A DNA stretch of 64,000 nucleotides, from NCBI GenBank assembly GCA_021805775.1, contig JAJZED010000006.1:62001-126000 (forward strand), read 5' to 3'. The DNA comes from a bacterium (GTDB lineage: Bacteria; Vulcanimicrobiota; Vulcanimicrobiia; Vulcanimicrobiales; Vulcanimicrobiaceae). Made by a program: the position numbers and the translations under genes. The notes below the pieces were generated by a model, which ran no database searches, was not told where the DNA came from, and saw nothing but the letters and a program-made list of their open reading frames with translations. This document shows, piece by piece, positions 60,316-64,000 of this stretch (the stretch's first letter is position 1; each line of letters begins with the position of its first letter).

Positions 60316-62970
60316 GTGAAGAAACTACTCGTCCTCGCGTTTGCCTGCGTTGGGTTCGTTCTCAACGGCGGTGCGCTGAGTGCCGCTCCATTAGGGGGTA
60401 TTCACGGTCATATCGTCGCGTCGCGCGCCGACCGCGACCTTGCCGGAGCGATTGTTAAGGCGCGTTTGCGGGGATCGGCTTCCGCCATCATGACGACGAC
60501 CGGAAAAAACGGGTCGTTTCATCTGCAACGCCTTCGTCCGGGAACCTACGTGTTAACGGTCGACGGTCGCTTTCAGGAACTCGCACCGTACACCGTCGCC
60601 GTCCTTAGCGGCGTGACGAAAAACGTGCGCCTGAAGGTGCTGGCGGTCGTCTCGCACATCGTCATTAAGGGACACTCAGTGCGGCCGCTTCCGACGTACT
60701 CGAAAGTCTTTCGCAGCGGGCAGACCCAAGTGCTTCTCAGCAAAGCGCAGATCGCATCGCAGGGAGCGCTTGCCGGATCGGCACAATTGCTGCAGACCGC
60801 ACCCGGCGTTTTGGTTTCGAGTTACGGCTCGACGGGAGCCGCGAAATCGATGATTACGGTTCGCGGTTTCAAGCAAGGTTGGGCGAATCAGGCCGGTATC
60901 GTCGATAACGGCATGATCGGCGTCCGTCTCAACGGCGTCTTTCTGAATAACCCGCAGACCGGGCAATGGCAGGCCGACGAGATTCCGGATCTCTCGATTC
61001 TCGACGGTATGGCGGTGGAGTATGGCCCCGGTAGCCCGGTGACCCGTACCTTCGACAGCATCGGCGGTACGCTAAATTTCTACACCCAGCTTCCCGAAAA
61101 CGCGCCGCACCTGCATCTCTCCGGTTCGAGCGGGAATTATGGCGGAAGCGCATTTCACGTCGACTATAGTGCCCCGCTCTCCAAACACCTCGGATTCATC
61201 ATCTCGCACGGGCGAACGTTCACGCAGGGATATCGCAACATCATCGGCAGCGGCACCACCGCGCCGGGTTCGACCTATGCGACGTTCGGTGAAGTCGTCG
61301 ACAAGTTCGAGCACGGCTCGCTCGACGTTTTCGGCTACAGCGCTTCGGGCACCGAGATGCGACCGAACCTTATCCCGCTCTCCCCGTTGCAGAACTACGA
61401 CGGTAACGGAAACCCGATCTCCGGCTCGTACGTCACGGCGAACGGCTTCGATCTCAACGGCAACCCGATCCCGGGTGCAACCTATAGCCAGCAGACCTCC
61501 GGATTCTATTCGGCGCTGCCGCTCGGCGTTTGGCAGAAGACCGATTCCAACAGCACGCGCTTGGTCGCGGCCGATTTAGAATACGGTTTGAAGAACGGCT
61601 GGTCGCTCTCCAACATTCTCGCCTATCGGCACGGCGATCGACTTCACGTGAAAAATTTCAACTTCGACCAGGCAAATAATACCGGACGCTTCGAGTACAA
61701 CAATCCGTTCTCGAACGCGCTCTCGGAAAAACTGACGTTCCATCACGTCAACGAACGCAATGGCGATGCGCTCGATATCGGCAGCGAGATCTTCGGTTCG
61801 CTCTACAACACGCGAAACGCGTTCTATAACTCGGATCCGGTTCAGTCTGCACCGAGCGCTCCGTCGACCATTGCACAGCCGTCGATCTATCGCAACAACA
61901 ATTTCCAGCAAAAGAATTTCACGTTCTTCGGCCAGTATCTCATGCGTCTTGGCAATCGCTGGAAATTTACGCCGGGGTTCCGTTACGTATCGCTTGCAAC
62001 GAATTTCTTAAACTCCGGCCTTGAAGGTTTTCCGCAATGCCAGGGAGTCCCGTCCTCAACCGGTATTTGCACGAACAAGACGAAGCTCGGCAGTTCGGGA
62101 ACCGTCTTCGCGGGGATCGAGCCGTCGGCCGAGTTGCAGTTCCTCGCCAATCCCAACCTCGCGCTCTACGCGAACTTCGGGCGCGCGCTGCGCAGCCCGC
62201 AGACCTCGCCCGGCGGACCCTATCAGGGCATTCCGGTCGCCGGATTGTCGCCGGAGACGGGCACCAATCAAGAGGTCGGCGTGAAATACTTCCGCCGCTT
62301 CGCCGGGCGCATGCTTGACGGCTCGCCGCGCGAAGCCTTCCTGACGGCGAGCTTCTTCGACGAGCGGGTGCGCGACCAATATATTCCCATCGTCATCGGT
62401 GCGGGCGTCAAGGTCGCATCGGCGTCGGGAAGTTCGCGCTACTCCGGGCTGACGCTCGCCTTCGACCGTACCTTCGGGCGCAGCGTCGAGCTCTTCGGCG
62501 GCCTCTCGACCACGCACGCCTACTTCGATTCCTACGATTATCTGGGGACGAATTATAGCGGTCTTCCGGTGACGCAGGTGCCGAAATTTGCCTACAACAT
62601 CGGCGTCGCCGGCCAGGAACGCGCCGGTACCGGTATTCTGACCGGGCGCGTGTGGGATAACTTCACCGGGCCGCAGGCGATGTGGAACAATCTCCTCGGC
62701 CAGCCCGATCCCAACGGGCTCCAAATTCCGAGCTATGGCCTCGTGAATGCATCGATCGGATATACGACCTCAAGCGTCGGCAAACCGATCGGCTTCACGC
62801 TCTCGGTGAACAACCTCTTCGACAAGCAGTACAACTCGTTCGAATACATTACCAGCGGCGCGTATTTCGGCGGCGGCGTCGGGCAGAGCAATCTCGCCGG
62901 CCCCGGTGCGATTCTCGCCGAACCGGGTGCACCGCGCGAGGTGCAGTTCACGGTTAGCGTTCGCAGTTAA
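60316..62970 (+). CDS. TonB-dependent outer-membrane receptor with carboxypeptidase-like N-domain
   Basis: An 884-residue receptor. The signal peptide is followed by a small beta-sandwich of the CarboxypepD regulatory type (GIHGHIVASRADRDLAGAIVKARLRG). A plug domain (GSAQLLQTAPGVLVSSYGSTGAAKSMITVRGFKQGWANQ) and a long beta-barrel with many aromatic strands (GSSGNYGGSAFHVDYSAPLSKHLGF, LALYANFGRALRSP) complete it. The closing strand EVQFTVSVRS does not end in Phe. It imports a large ligand (siderophore, vitamin, glycan) through TonB; the substrate is not indicated. GTG 60316 has AGGGGAT upstream. The upstream DtxR gene is only a loose hint of metal control. Confidence 0.9.
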   Translation: MKKLLVLAFACVGFVLNGGALSAAPLGGIHGHIVASRADRDLAGAIVKARLRGSASAIMTTTGKNGSFHLQRLRPGTYVLTVDGRFQELAPYTVAVLSGVTKNVRLKVLAVVSHIVIKGHSVRPLPTYSKVFRSGQTQVLLSKAQIASQGALAGSAQLLQTAPGVLVSSYGSTGAAKSMITVRGFKQGWANQAGIVDNGMIGVRLNGVFLNNPQTGQWQADEIPDLSILDGMAVEYGPGSPVTRTFDSIGGTLNFYTQLPENAPHLHLSGSSGNYGGSAFHVDYSAPLSKHLGFIISHGRTFTQGYRNIIGSGTTAPGSTYATFGEVVDKFEHGSLDVFGYSASGTEMRPNLIPLSPLQNYDGNGNPISGSYVTANGFDLNGNPIPGATYSQQTSGFYSALPLGVWQKTDSNSTRLVAADLEYGLKNGWSLSNILAYRHGDRLHVKNFNFDQANNTGRFEYNNPFSNALSEKLTFHHVNERNGDALDIGSEIFGSLYNTRNAFYNSDPVQSAPSAPSTIAQPSIYRNNNFQQKNFTFFGQYLMRLGNRWKFTPGFRYVSLATNFLNSGLEGFPQCQGVPSSTGICTNKTKLGSSGTVFAGIEPSAELQFLANPNLALYANFGRALRSPQTSPGGPYQGIPVAGLSPETGTNQEVGVKYFRRFAGRMLDGSPREAFLTASFFDERVRDQYIPIVIGAGVKVASASGSSRYSGLTLAFDRTFGRSVELFGGLSTTHAYFDSYDYLGTNYSGLPVTQVPKFAYNIGVAGQERAGTGILTGRVWDNFTGPQAMWNNLLGQPDPNGLQIPSYGLVNASIGYTTSSVGKPIGFTLSVNNLFDKQYNSFEYITSGAYFGGGVGQSNLAGPGAILAEPGAPREVQFTVSVRS

Positions 62971-62995
62971 TCGCTGAAAATCGAACCGACAATCC

Positions 62996-63040
62996 AACGG
63001 CGCCGCGAAAACGTTCGCGGCGCCGTTCTCTCTTTTCTCG
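62996..63040 (+). terminator. intrinsic terminator after the receptor gene
   Basis: AACGGCGCCGCGAA (62996-63009) pairs perfectly with 63014-63027 around the loop AACG, followed by a pyrimidine-rich run with TTTT. The convergent acs gene could also use the stem. Confidence 0.92.
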
Positions 63041-63072
63041 CGGCTCGTCGCGACCTCCGGTAGCCTGCGACG

Positions 63073-64000
<928 letters not shown>

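Overview
The window is a gene-dense, GC-rich (roughly 60% by eye) bacterial chromosome segment. About 60 protein genes, one tRNA and one repeat block sit on both strands. The cell is a diderm: there is an outer-membrane porin ending in Phe, a TonB-dependent receptor, a TonB-like proline-rich protein and a bifunctional PBP. The housekeeping order tlyA-nadK-recN and rimP-nusA-ylxR-infB-rbfA-nrnA-truB-ribF is of the type seen in Gram-positive and other Terrabacteria lineages. Together these suggest a deep-branching diderm such as Eremiobacterota (WPS-2) or a relative; that placement is inference. No phage, integrase, transposase, plasmid or CRISPR gene was seen, so this is mainly core chromosome.

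Layout. 1-1625 (minus): a methyltransferase-like gene entering the window, coupled to a protein made of two catalytically dead HD-GYP-like halves. 1638-5574: a pterin operon joining molybdopterin (moaC, mog) and folate (folC, folP, folB, folK) genes with overlapping ends. 5577-6228: an intergenic block of cruciform repeats. 6274-8022 (minus): a GAF/HD-GYP c-di-GMP phosphodiesterase. 8100-14201: a carrier-protein-like subunit without its biotinyl lysine, then accC, nusB, a class A PBP, xseA, xseB and a small zinc-ribbon membrane protein. 14198-15606 (minus): a BNR/sortilin-like propeller coupled to a MoaD/ThiS-like protein. 15715-19097: tlyA, nadK, recN, with convergent pyk. 20535-22374: a TonB-like anchored proline-rich protein and a secreted protein. 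22501-30712: the translation and RNA-maturation operon, preceded by a predicted structured leader with a terminator.

30721-41816: a TlpA-like lipoprotein; a minus-strand membrane-tethered Clp/Hsp100 ATPase and a SIMPL protein; a small membrane protein; a 7Fe ferredoxin; an AttEFGH-like ABC transporter with its lipocalin-like partner; and an M61 peptidase. 41885-48523: NifU-like protein, class I aldolase, a beta-hydroxyacid dehydrogenase, a PhoB/PhoR-like two-component pair, a lone pstB, and a porin behind a perfect inverted repeat. 48631-54592: tdh-kbl threonine catabolism, a secreted protein of three Cys-paired repeats, and a chemoreceptor. 54695-54771 (minus): an initiator tRNA with its own terminator. 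54821-64000: adenosine-deaminase-type protein, a DtxR-rhomboid-DinG-P1 nuclease string, a TonB-dependent receptor, and the 3' part of acs.

Most gene junctions are 1-8 nt overlaps (ATGA, GTGA, TGATG), so translational coupling is the rule. The observations most worth following up are the lysine-less carrier protein beside accC, the membrane-anchored Clp ATPase lacking both its middle domain and ClpP-docking loop, the cruciform repeat block, the rimP-operon leader RNA and the three-repeat Cys-pair protein.
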